Source: Vespula vulgaris
Taxonomy: Eukaryota > Arthropoda > Insecta > Hymenoptera > Vespidae
Direction: 5' to 3'
Assembly (NCBI RefSeq): GCF_905475345.1
Contig: NC_066603.1
Span: 1,110,001 to 1,174,000, forward strand
DNA: 64,000 nt
This document shows, piece by piece, positions 1 to 13,194 of the stretch (position 1 is its first letter; each line of letters starts with the position of its first letter). The notes beneath the pieces are model-generated. The model saw only the letters and a list, made by a program, of their open reading frames with translations. It was not told the DNA's origin and searched no databases. Both the position numbers and the translations under genes were made by a program.

Positions 1-790
1 ATACAACGAAAAATATAAAACGAGTTGGGGAAGAAAAAAATCTCTAGATTGCAAAAAACGAGGCATTTAAGTGGAATATAATTAACAACGAGAATAGTAT
101 TTCAAAATTAGAATAGAACGAATTTCTCGTTGAATGAATAAACTCAAAAAAGGATTTGAATGCACTTTATAAATTTGAATAACTTTTTTCTTAGAGTAAG
201 GAAAGTGTTCTGAATTTTTTTCTTTTTCTTTTCTTTTTGAGAGAGGAAAATGAACGTGCTATGTGAAACTATGCGAAGAATGAAAAAAGAAATAACTTTA
301 TTATTTATTTTAAAGATGCATATTCAAAATAAGTGCATCTTTCGAAAATGCATATATATATATATACGCGTATGTATGTATGTATGTATGAATGCATACA
401 TATGCATACAAACATATATATTTTATTTGATTCGTCATTTAACGCGTCAACTTTTTTTCTGCCTATTAAAAAATTCAGAGCACACTTTTCCCGTAATCTA
501 AAGAGGTCATTAAATTTGAAAAACGGTCTGAATATTTCTGTGACTGACTCAGCAGATTCCATCTGTACAAGTTTTTATCAAGATAATTTAGTCGGGCAAT
601 GCTAATGCTCGAACGTTAACAGCCTTCATTTAAACGTCTCGCGATCCACATAAGTATAATTATACGACCTACGCGTTTAACGGAGTATCCCGCATGATTT
701 GTACGCATGACGTAAACAAGAATGAAAGATATGTACGTATCAACCCGAAAAATTCAGACGAGGAACGATGAAAATTCGTCGTAATTACAG
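1..790. other. AT-rich non-coding stretch, probable intron of the sugar transporter gene
   Basis: No convincing coding exon is visible here. The stretch holds a TA/TATG/CATA microsatellite at about 351-422 and several poly-T runs. Because the transporter downstream begins with an acceptor-like AG at 789-790, this region is most simply read as intron sequence; its N-terminal exon was not identified here and may lie before the window. Confidence 0.45.
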
Positions 791-2262
791 CGACTCTATC
801 GATGGTAGCAGTTGGAACGGTTTATGGTTGGACAACGACGAGTCTTTCGAAGTTGATGTCGAAGGACAGCGACGCCCCAATGAGGATAACCGAGGACGAG
901 TCATCTTGGATCGTATCGTTGACCGTGATTGGCTCGATGATCGGTCCCTTTTTGGGTGCCTATCTAGCTGATAGATACGGCCGAAAGAGGTGTCTATTGT
1001 TTTCTAGCGGATTTTACATCGCCGGCTGGACTATTGTATTTTTTGCAACATCGGTTTCGGCTCTCTACGCTGCCAGAGTTATTTTGGGTATTGGCGTTGG
1101 CGTTTCTTACACGACCAATCCGATGTACGTGTCCGAAGTGGCTGATGTAAACATTCGTGGAGCCCTAGGAACGTTAATAGCGGTTAACGTCTTCACCGGG
1201 TCACTCTTGACCTGTAGCATAGGTCCATGGATCTCTTATCGTACTTTGGTCGTCGTACTACTGATCATCCCAATTGTATTCATCCTCACATTCATCTGGT
1301 TCCCCGAGAGTCCACATTTTCTAGCTGCTAGAGGCCGCAAGGCCGAAGCTTCGCGATCGTTAGCCTTCTTTAAAGGTATCAGAGACCGCGACGAGGCACG
1401 AAGAGAACTGGAGTTGGCTTTGCAAGCTGGCTCGAACGAGGACTCGAGGGATAACAAGATAGTAGCAGACGATCGAATTAACAAAGTTGTCTCTTCTTCC
1501 ACCTCCTCGAGTGTAACCAACGGCAAAGAAGAAAATGGTCTGAAGACTGTCCTGAATAAAGTTAAACTAATGCTCCTGCCAACAAATAGTCGAGCTCTCT
1601 GTATAATTCTTGGCTTGATAGCTGCTCAACAACTAAGTGGCAACTTCAGTACCATACAATATTTAGAAGTATTATTCAATCGTGCCTCGGTAGGCATAGA
1701 TTCGAACATCGCAACTATACTGGTATTAGCCGTTGGTTTGGTATCGGGTGCGTGTTCAACCGCGACCGTCGAAGGTGCAGGAAGACGACCATTACTTATA
1801 TTCTCAACGTTGGGCTCATCGATCACTTTAGCCATTCTAGCGATATACTTGATGTTGGACGCTAAAAAATTCAACGTATCCTCCGCTAATTTTCTTCCCG
1901 TCGTCGTAGTGATACTCTTTCAAGTGGCATTTCAAATAGGATTGGGTACTCTACCTAACGCATTGATCGGTGAACTTTTCCCAACGGAAGTTAAGGGAAT
2001 AGCCGGTGCCATTGTTACTGTGTTCGACGGTGTCCTTGGTTTCGCAGTGTCTAAACTTTATCAAGTGATTGGCGACATACTCGGTGCTTACGCAGTTTAT
2101 TATTTCTTCTCTGCTTCATGCTTGCTAGCATTCTTTATGGTGACGTTTCTATTACCGGAAACCAAAGGTAGAACCTTTCGTGAGATTCAACGATTATTGG
2201 CTGGCAACGCGAAAAAGATGTCGTCTCGTCGTTTCGACGATTTAGAGGAAGGTAAAGCGTGA
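791..2262 (+). CDS. Tret1: Facilitated trehalose transporter Tret1-like, main exon (N-terminal exon missing)
   Basis: This is a 12-helix major facilitator superfamily sugar transporter; insect Tret1-type proteins move trehalose or related sugars across the plasma membrane by facilitated diffusion. Counting from the ATG at 802 (486 residues), family marks are: DRYGRKR at residues 57-63 after TM2, NPMYVSEVA at 106-114, PESPHFL at 168-174 after TM6, QQLSGNFS at the start of TM7, GAGRRPLL after TM8, GELFPTEVKG near TM10-11, and PETKGRTF at 452-459. A Ser-rich hydrophilic loop separates the two six-helix halves. The ATG at 802 lies inside TM1, so it is unlikely to be the true start. The frame stays open upstream to a TGA at 769-771, and an acceptor TTACAG ending at 790 would add the residues T-L-S before the Met, completing TM1 as other family members have it. 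The N-terminal exon therefore lies upstream and was not found. The stop is TGA at 2260-2262. Sugar specificity (trehalose or another hexose) cannot be read from sequence. Confidence 0.9.
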
Positions 2263-2397
2263 CGGAAGGATCAGCACCGTGGCCAATTCTCGTCCCGGTG
2301 CGTTCTCGAGCACTTTATGATATCGATTATCTCAATAACGATCGATTCCTCGTTTCTTCATTGTCATTATTATTTGCTACCCACGTATTCGTTCACA

Positions 2398-2403
2398 AAT
2401 AAA
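2398..2403 (+). other. Polyadenylation signal AATAAA of the transporter gene
   Basis: A canonical AATAAA lies about 136 bases after the transporter stop codon, followed by a T-rich stretch. The spacing is normal for an insect 3' UTR. Confidence 0.6.
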
Positions 2404-2629
2404 ATTATCTTTGCCAAAAACTATCCGTCTAGTTTTTAATCTGTATTGCTAATAGAGATCGATTGTTATCTATGTATATATACGCACACACCTAATTACT
2501 CGTAATTATAATATCGATATTGTTAACTAAAATATATCTTTAAGAGCTGTCAAATGAAATTCGAAGAACATATTGCAGAAAGAGAATTTACTCTGTATAG
2601 TCTCGATATAGTGATAATGATCAGGAAAT

Positions 2630-2670
<41 letters not shown>

Positions 2671-4418
2671 CTCTCCCTTAGACGTTGAAACCTGGTATAA
2701 CGAAATAGCGAAAAACGGAAATTGCCTGTGCGAGGTAGAGAAAGTTTAATTAAATTGTGTCATCTAGGTCGAAGGAAGTGGATATATGAGTGAGAAAGGG
2801 TAGGTAACTTGGTTCTTTGACTCGTTCCAATGATCGTCGTTAACCGGAAGTCAAGACATCGAAGAAGACGCTTTATCGTACTACGTACTTACTTCCTTTT
2901 CCTCTTCGAAGTTGAGTCGTTCTTGGTTGGTGCGTTTACAAGCGTATATTAAGTTACCTTTGCTAGGCTTGGGTTATTAATAAACGGGACACATCGTTAC
3001 ACACCAACAACACATAATTTGTGATTTCAAAGGATAATGAAATCGAATATACGTATATGGGCATACAACATATACGTAAGTATATATTCATCGCTTCCCA
3101 TCTGAAATAGTGGCTTTCCTATCGAGTTACTGCTTGTTAATAATACACTATTAATAATAACCAACGTATATATGTATACAAACACACACACACATATATA
3201 TATACAGCTATATATACTTATCAACAATATTTTGAAATGCCGAATAACAAGAATGTAGTTTTACGTTCGCACGATTAAACGATATTTTAATTAACTTCTC
3301 ACAAGTTTTCTACTTCATAAACGTTACAAATTTTACTTCCAACGAATACATCTCTTTCTCTCTGTCTCTCTCTTTCTTTCTATATACGTATAGATATATA
3401 GGTACCTACTCGAGATCAAAAGAAATGGTCCGATATCGATCGGATTATGCGATGGTATTAGGTATTTAAAATCCACGGTAACGAGATTCACTGTAACGTC
3501 GATTTAAGGATTGGATGTACAATCTCGTACAAAAGTTCTTTCTTCGAGACATTATAGAAAAACACTATGTATCTATTTCTTTTCTTCTTCTTCCTTTTTT
3601 ATTTTTTTTTATTTTTTAATTTTTTTTTTAATACAAACATTTTTATATACATTTAAATATCGATCGTATCAAACAAGTTAAAGTAATTATATTAAAAAAT
3701 CGAGAGGTTATTTTCAATATTAATATTAACATAAGAAGACTCGACAAATATACATCGAATGTTGCTACGAAATGAATTCAGTGAATCGATAGAAATAAAA
3801 GAACGGTATAAAAATAAAAGGGTAACTTTTCTACGGTTTTAATTGAGAAAGATGAAAAGAAAAAGAGAGGTAGAGAGAGAGAGAGAGAAAAAGAGTAAAA
3901 GGACGATTATTTCGAACGACAATATGCATTTGGAACGCTCTCACTTTAATTGCAAGAAGAGGAAAACGTTGAGGGAACTTTCGTAGGGCGATGTACACCT
4001 AGGAGGTAAAAGCAACGGAAAAATGTTGAAAGTTGCAACGGTGGCGGGTAAGAGGCTTACTGTATTCGATCCGGAAAAGGGATTACGTATTTAAAATTGG
4101 AATGACTCGCACGATTACCAAAGGAAGACGGTTACCATTTCCTCGTTATTTTCCATTAAACGTTTCTCTCCTTATTAGAAACGATAGAAAATTTCGTTTT
4201 ATGAAAGTTAAACGATTCAACATATGCGAAACACCATCACGAACCATCATCAACCCCACCAACCAGTCTCAAATCCTGACGCAAATTTTCACCCCTTAAT
4301 TTTATCCCCCTTTGCATTTAATTTATCTTCGTACAAAGTGGATTTTTCCCTTAGCACCCTGAGCAATTTTCCTCTGCTGGTTGACTACTAGGTATGTATT
4401 TGTAATAAACGTCGTGTG

Positions 4419-4463
<45 letters not shown>

Positions 4464-5261
4464 TCCGTAAACGTTTGCAAAAAATATTCTTTCAACCCTT
4501 ATATACTTCTTCCTTTTCTCTCTTTTCTTTTTTTTAAACTCTGCCTCTTCATCTCACTCGCTCACTCTTCTAAGTCGTTTATTTTCTTTCGTAAAGACAA
4601 TCGACTTATTCAACGAAAAACGCAAAAAAAAGGAAATGAGATGAAAAGGATTTAAAACGAACAAAAAATAAATGAGGAAATATATATATATATACAGGGG
4701 GGAGAGAAAGAGAGATATAGATAGAGCGAGGGAGATAGAAATAATGAAAGATGAATCGTCCGAGGAGAAATGATATCTACTCCAAGAAAAATAATAATAA
4801 TAATAATAATAAAAAAAAGAAGAAGCAAAAAAGGAAAAGAATAAAAAAGAGGAGAGAAAAAAGGGACTAGAAAAGGAAAGAGATTTACAAGTTCGTGCTC
4901 CCACGAGTATTTTTTCTTTTTTTTTGTTTTTTTTTTTTTAAGATGGCGAAGAAATAAAAAGTGCTCGTTTATCTCCCCAGCAAGGATCAAGGGTGAAGAG
5001 GGTAAAGAGGGAGGAAGGGTGTGCTGATGGTCTCGTTTTACGGCGTCCCACGAACGTTAATTCAGCTAGTCCTAATCCAAATCGCATCTCTACGAGCCAA
5101 TCGCCTTCGTAAATTTTAAATTCCCCTCAGAGAACAATTTCCTTTTATTTTTTTCTTTCTTTCTTTTTATGTTATTTCGCGAGAAAGTTTTATCGGTAAA
5201 CCTTTCTCTTATTTCTCGTATTTTTCTACCAATATATTTACATACATACATACATACATAC

Positions 5262-5311
<50 letters not shown>

Positions 5312-6650
5312 GTGGATAAGCAAATATAATTAGAAATAAATAAGCAGGAATGATAAATTTTATTTGTCGATCTCGTCTAATTTAGAAGAGCTTGTTAATT
5401 TATCATTAAAAATTTTAATGCACGTAAAGACAAATAGAAAGAAAGAAAGAAAAATTATTAAATGCAGGATACGTTCGAAGTTTTTAGACAATTTTAAATA
5501 TCAGTTATTTCTTTCCAAAAAAAAAAAAAAAATAGGATTGTAACTTTTGATCCAACTAGAGAAATTCTTTCGCACCATGTAGAAAGATTAATAAAGATAG
5601 AGATAAAATAGCAAAATTATACATAGTTCTTATCGAAGATTAAAGGAAACCACATGAAAAAAATATGTTCGAAGATACTAATCGTGAAAATATTTTTTTT
5701 TCTGGAATCAATCCTGGCGAATATCTTGGCACGTATCACGATCAAGAGACCTAATACATATACATACATACATATACATATACACACATATATATACACA
5801 CACAAATACATTGGTAAACAGGTGAATTTCAAAATCTCCTCTCTCTCTAAAGGGTTAAAAATAATTTTAATATCATGCCGGAACGTGTGGGTAGAAGAGC
5901 GTTTAACGCAAATAAGCGAGCCAAGCAAGCAAGCTCATGCACAAGCTGGGGTCGTCGCTTTATTCAAATTATTTTGCAAACCGAATATTGTTTCCAAAAG
6001 GCAACGACACGATTACAGGAAGTTAACGTCTCGTGCTACCGAAACAGCGCGACTCCTTTTCTCTACTGCGTGACCTCGAATATGAATACACTTCTAGAAT
6101 CATTTTTGTGGGTTATTCTATATACAGGGTGAACTGTGTAATTCGATTCATTCCAACATTTTTACTTCGACTATCTTTTTTTATCAATGCAACATGTTCG
6201 AAATATTTGACTTTGTTTCTTTCTTTCTCCCATAATTTATCTCATCGATTCGACGATTATTATTAAGTATTATTATTTTTTTTCTTTCTTCTTCTCTTTA
6301 AAACTTTCTATTTCTCTCAAATAATTCATTATAAACGAGTAGAGATGAAATTGGAAAGTTCTCGCTTTACTTTTGAAATGTAATGTAAAAATTGATCAAA
6401 TATTTTATACCGATCACGTTATCTGGATCACACCGTATATACACAGATATACCGATTCAAGTTTGAATTTCTTTCTCATTTTACGACCAAAGCAAATACA
6501 GAGTGGCATTTTCTATCCCGATGCTTTTGAAATTTCAGTTTGCGAAAAGGAGACAAGCAACATCCGGAGAAACTCATTCCGTACATCTTCTTCGTTGCTT
6601 TATCTTTGTTTCAACGATTGTCTATCATGAGAATAAACTATTTCTTATGC

Positions 6651-6691
<41 letters not shown>

Positions 6692-7416
6692 TTCGCTCTT
6701 TCTTCGTTATCTTTCTATCCATCTCTCTTATATCCCCTTTGATACAATTAATTACTAAGTTTGACGGGAATAAGGTAAAGGTTGTGTCTTCACGGTTGAG
6801 CAGATATATCATCGTATACACAAGTAAATAGATTCAGGCGAGGGCTCTTGAGTTTTCCCTCTTATGTCAAAAACAAGCGTGAACTTCCTTATGAGTTTTA
6901 CGAATACTCTCACGAGCAGACGTTCCTTCGGGTTATGGCGAAGCGAAAATCTCGAAGGGTGTATAATGTAATCCTATTTACGCGAGGCGAGTCTAGGAAA
7001 CTCGAGATGGAAGGAATTTCGACTTGGACCTGGAAAGAGAAAGAAAGAAAGAAAGCAAGAGAGAGAAAATTTAGCGAATTCACCGCGACGAAGAGAAAAG
7101 AAAAGTAAGAGAAAAAAAAGATCCTCACGGCAACGCTTTTAGTTTCGCTAATTTTGTTTTTTCTTTTGCTCTCTTCCCTATTCTCTCTATTTTCCTTGTT
7201 TTTTCCTTTTCATACTTCATGTTCCTTTATTGAAACAAATTCTATCTTTCAAACTAAACGAATGGTAGTAGAAAATATGAATAACCCTTTACAAATTGAC
7301 GAACCGTGAAAGCCTTGTGAAAAAGTTCCTATGAACTCCGATCATGTCAGACTACAGTTATATACGTATGTACATGTAGATATATATCGTTGTTATATAT
7401 ATGTGCGTGTATGTAC

Positions 7417-7460
<44 letters not shown>

Positions 7461-9600
7461 AGAGAGACAGATAGACAGAGAAAGAGGGAACGTACATAAC
7501 GATATGATCGAAACGCGTAATGCGATCGTCGAGGTAGAATTTTTTTTTAAAAGAAAACTACAAATTTTCGACATTTTAAAAAATTGCCCTAATGTCATAA
7601 ATGGTACTTCCTTTTGATTTCTATTAACGATATTTCTTTCGAACGATATGTTTAATTTAGATAACATATTACGAATATATTAATTTCTTTTTTGATCTCT
7701 CGTTTAATTAACAAACTCGAATTGATGTTAAAAAAAAATTATACGTATAAGTATGCAATGAAATGAAACGAAATGAAATGAAATGAAATGAACAAGAAAA
7801 AGTAGCTAACGTTAAACGTTTTATCAAGGTATAGTAAAATGATTACTTCGACGTACTATCTACTGCTATCGGCTCACCCTGTATATAAATCGATATACAC
7901 GTAGACGAGATTATAGGTTAAAAGGCCCTTGCTAAAAGCAAAGTGCGCAAGCCACGCATCCATGATGCACCCTTTTCGAAAAATCAACTAACAAGATACT
8001 CTTTCGATATTAACCGGCTAGACGTGCTGATATTTCGCGTTCGTGCAACCATCAGAGATGATAATTTCTTTTTTCATTTCTCTTTTTCTTTATTTTCATC
8101 CTCCTCCGACATACGTATTTATTCTAACATTTTTTCAAGAGAGAAACGTTCGGTTATTTTAATTGCTACGAGTAAAAAAAATATTAACGTAAGAGAATCT
8201 CTCAGATACTCGACGTTGAATATTCCAATTAAAAGTTTAACGAAGAAATACTGATAGTTCTATTTTCATTATTACAATTATTATTATTAAAATTATTTTT
8301 TTATTTGTAAAGCAAATCATTCTCCAGTTTCGTAGATAACGAAGAATGATAGATAATAATTCGATTTCGTTACCAAGATCGTTCGATATTTATAGCTTCT
8401 GACATGATATGGTTTTCCTCTTCGATGATATCACGGAACATTTCCTGGACGACGTTAGAAAATTGCTAGAGACGTGAACGAAGATATCTCGAAGGATTAA
8501 ATTTTCTTCGAAAGAGTGTCTCTGCGTAATGTCTCTCTATTACGAATAATAATATTACGTTGTAACAAAATTTTCATATTTAAAAATATTTCTTAAAAGG
8601 AAGAAAGAAAGAAAGAAACAAAGAAATTGATTTCTCCACATTTCTTCTTCAAATTTAATTTCTAATTTAATTAAATAGTACAGATATGAATACGATTAAT
8701 AATATATTAAATATACGTATATACGTAAATATACATATATATGCAAAAGAAAAAGAAAATTTTTCCACGATATGTATTTTAAATATCTAAGTCTCGTCGA
8801 GGACTACACTTAGCCGACCTCAATTCAAAGTTCCGACCACGTGGATAATTCGAGGTCTTCGTTAACACGAGAATGCGTTCGCGAAGGTTAAGGAAGTTAG
8901 GAAGATCGGAACGTTATCATAACCCACGGTTCTGTTGGTTTCATCGTACGAATTCAGTTAATTCTCTAAAGTATATATTGTATAATACATAGCAATCAAG
9001 AAATAATAGATTATAAAGAAATCACTGATGAAAACGATTTTAAGAGCGTCTTGGTTCGCGGGGAGTTATATTTAAATTCTAATTTTACATTCGAACGTAT
9101 GCCTACCCTACATGGATACGGGCGTATGTGTATGCGTATAAATACGTATAAAAGGATTTATTCTGGGCACGGAGTGTAAGCGATAAGAGAGTAGATATAT
9201 CCTTTAGCAGGGCTACACGTTTCTCTCGAATAACAGAGCACGTACTAAGTGTACTTACATGTATGAAGAGGGATAAGGAGGGACGATGAGAGAGAAAGAG
9301 AGAGAACCTATTGCACTCTTGTGGCTTTAACAATGCGTTCAAAAACAGGAACCTTTGTCGGCTTAGCAGATCTTCTCCTTTTTCTGCTTCTCCTCTCTTC
9401 CGCTTTTCCAAGGTAGCATTATCCAAGTAAGTAAGTAAGTTACTATCTCACATGGTCGAATCGATTGCTATAGAAATGTAGCTTATGACGAAGATAAGGT
9501 CGACGAACGAGGGTTGATAATGTCGATGACTGGAACCAACGCGGATATGAATTATTCGAGCGATGTCGGGATTTTCAACTATGAGCGAAAAAGAGACGAA
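2404..9600. other. Non-coding stretch rich in microsatellites
   Basis: I see no supportable gene. It holds (CT)n at 2632-2675, (AT)n at 4422-4458, an (AAT)n tract near 4791-4811, (CATA)n then (TA)n at 5233-5310, (CT)n at 6655-6686 and (TA)n at 7420-7457. Open frames here follow these tracts or stay short, have odd composition and lack any family motif. Two sites ending in TATACAGGGTGA (about 6121-6132) and its reverse complement (about 7875-7886) resemble the ends of the inverted-repeat elements described at 11.2 and 22.7 kb. Confidence 0.6.
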
Positions 9601-10008
9601 TAGATGGATAGATAGATAGATAGGTAGATAGATAGATAGATAGATAGACAGAGAGAGAGGGGGGGGAGAGGGGGAGAGAGGGAGAGACAGACAGAAAAAG
9701 AAAAAAAAGTTATAGTAGAAAAAGGGATGGGAATAGAGTGAATGGAGAAAAGGCGGATTTTCATCGTCCGTCGGGCATGCACTATGGCGGATTTCGTTTA
9801 ACGCACGATGGCTTTACACGAGCTTACATAATGTACTCGGTGGCTCTATAGACGAAAGCCAGCCAGCACAGGGGTTGATGCACGTTCCGTAAACCAATGT
9901 CCGTTGGGTATACGCAATGTGGATCATGTATATGCATACATGGTCTAGTCCCTGCCTCTCCCCTCTTCTATATAGGTGTACAAAAAAAGAGAAAGAAAAG
10001 AAAAGAAA

Positions 10009-10064
<56 letters not shown>

Positions 10065-10744
10065 CAGACAGAAAAAGAGAGAAGGCATCGTTAAAACGGT
10101 CCAGTGGTTGGCAACACTTTTCTCTCTGTATATTTCCACGTCCCTTCGTTCGATGTTCCTACAAGCAACCATCCATATCCGTCTTCTCTTCTCTCTTCGT
10201 CCATTTATTTATCTTTGTCTCGGTGTTTTTTACTCGGAGAAAGAGAAAGAGAGAAAGAAAGGGGTAGAGAGAAGGAAAGAAAAAGGGAGAGACAGAGAGA
10301 GACAGAGAGGGAGCCTTGGCCACTTTGCAAACCCTTTTCTCTGTCTTTTCCTCTCGAATTCGTAGCAGACAGGGAAAGATAGAGTGGTAGCTAGCTAGCT
10401 AGCTAGCTAGCTTGCTTGCTTGCTTGCTTGCTTGCTCGCTTGCAAATAGAAAGGAAAAGTTCGAAGGCTTAACCGCAAAGCTCTTCTTATAAATTTCGGC
10501 CATTTTAAAGAAGGAGAGAGCTTAAACGTTGGCAACTTTTAAACTCGTTTTCGCAAGCTGCTCCCTCCCCTCCTTCTCTTCCATCTCCTCCATCTCCTCC
10601 TTTTTCGAGCTTAATCGTTTTCAAAAGCGTTTTTACTCTTGGGAATTTACCTCTTTTAAGTTTTACCAGGGTAGCTTTGCTGGTGTAGTAAACTACACGC
10701 ATGGCTTTCTCGTTAAGCAACCCTTTACGTCGACGGTCTCGAGA

Positions 10745-10803
<59 letters not shown>

Positions 10804-11995
10804 GCTCTTTTCCTTCTCCTTTACTTTCTTGTTTACTTCATTTTTGTTCTTTCTTTTTTTGTTTTTTTCTTCTTCTTTACCTCGATGTATCAGAAATAAT
10901 TATGGCCAGACGAAACGTTACGACGACGATAACGATAACGATAACGATGACGATGACGATGACGATGACGACGACGATGAGAATTTAATGCGCTCGTCGA
11001 CGCAAAGCGGGAAACAAACTTGAAATTTGAAATTTGAGTACGTCAACGAACGTCACCAACTCGTTCAGCTATCTCGATGGGATTAGAGACGGTCGACTAA
11101 CGCGTTAAATACCGCTCGACGATCGTTTGCACGCGCCTTTCGCATTGACAAATACTCCAAACGCGAACACGCTTCTCTTTCTCTCTCTATTGCTTTAGAC
11201 CGATCGTGTTCGATTTCCCGACGTGGAAAATGTCTATCAACGTACAGGGTGTCTCTATGGTGTAATCGATCTAATTAAATATCAAAATACCTCATTATCG
11301 ATAAATTCAAGAAGAAGAAGAAGAAAAAGAATCCGTATAATCTCATACTCACAAGATATACGAACCTTCCGTTTCGAGTTGTAATCAACAAAAATATATC
11401 CCACATTTCGATATTATCTCGAAGGATGGACTAAAACGAGACACCCTATATATCGTGAGTCTTTTTGGATTCACGCTAGTAGAGCAGAGTAGGGGAAGTG
11501 TAAAATTAGCTTCGAGAGAAGCGCGACGCGTCACCCGATTTCATTTTTTCCTTTTTTTTTTCTTCCCTTTATAATGCTTGCGCGAGAGAGAAAGGTGGGA
11601 AAAGGATACAACATTCTCGTTCGTATTTCAATCGAGAAGGATAGTAGTGGTGATGGTAATAGTGTAGTAGTAGCAGCAATAGTAGTAGCAGTTGCTGTTG
11701 CAGTAACAGTAGTGGTAGTAGCGTAATAGTAGTAGTAGTAAGAGTAGTACGCGTTGCTAAAGGAAGAAAAAAAAAAGAAAAAAGAAAAAAAGAAGAAGAA
11801 GAAGGAGAAGGAGAAAAGATTCAGCCGGATCTTCCTTCTCTATCTCTACTCTACTCTACTCGTAGGGAAGTGCAGATAACGAGTCGAGATGGTGGGAGAG
11901 ATCTTTTTCACGTGGCAAGCGGGTCAGGGCCCAAGGGAAGAACGAAGAAAGAAAGACGAAAGACGAAAAAAGAAGAGAAAGAAAGAAAGAGAGAG

Positions 11996-12051
<56 letters not shown>

Positions 12052-13148
12052 GGAAATCGCGAAGAAGTTGGTTCACTTCGATCCCTTGGCGACCTTCGGC
12101 CCGTTTTCATCCCTTTTCTGGTAGCAACTTCAACCATCCCTTTTTCTCATTCTCCCCTATTTCCCCCTGTACGCGTTCACCCTCCCTTCGATCTCCCTTG
12201 ACACGCAAACGTGTTACTTTTATCATTTAATTGAACGCGCTTCTGAGAAAGGGTCTGAAAATGTTAAAGGAAAACCCTTTAGATTTTTGAATAAATACAT
12301 AGCCGAGAAGTCTTTGTCTTTTTATTTTTGGAGAAAGAGATCGATTGATGTATCTGTCCATCTGTGAATCTATCTATCTGTCTGTCTATTTATCTATCTA
12401 TCTATTTATCTATGTAACTATGTATTTTAAGAATTCCTGATTTTCTTCTCTTTCTCTCTTTCAAGGGCGACGGTCTTCCGATTCGTAGCCAGCATAAAAA
12501 ATGTCATCCCTGAAAAAAAAAAGAAAAAAGAGAGCAGGAAAGAATGTGTGACAGACTAACACTTTTTTCTTTCCATTGTCTCGGTACCCTCCCATTGAAA
12601 GAGCCAGACGAGAAAGAGAGAAAGAGAAAAAGAGAGAGAGAGAAAAGAGGTCAAGGGTTTCTTCTTCAACTTTATCTATTCGTGGCTTTCTACCCGAACG
12701 CTCTTCAACTAACGAACGGTACCACACCAAAGTACCACGATCGTACAGGTAAGACTACCAACCAATGTACTCTTCTCTCCTTATTATTTCCCTCGATAAG
12801 CGGGAAAAGTAAAAAGAGAAAAAAAGAAAGATGAGATGCAAGTATCGTAAAGCTTTTTGATCGTTCTAAAAAGATACCTATTGTATCAAAAATATTTGTC
12901 TTCTTTTCTTATATTAAAGATGATTTATTTCCTCTCGAATCTCTTTTAATCGATCTCATTTTTCATCGATTTCCAATACATCCTCATCTTCTTCTTTAAT
13001 GCCGAAAGATAAATCTTGCAAGTATTCGAAGTAATCATAGCAAATACCGTATCGTTTAGGAAAATCGTCGATCTGCTTTACGAGACTCGTATCTACTTCA
13101 AATATATACATAGATACATAAATGTGTATGTGTGTATATTTTGTACAT

Positions 13149-13194
<46 letters not shown>

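Noticed and set aside
250..605. Short frames before the transporter as its first exon
   Set aside because: They run through TATG/CATA microsatellite sequence and lack a donor in the needed phase next to a sensible N-terminus.
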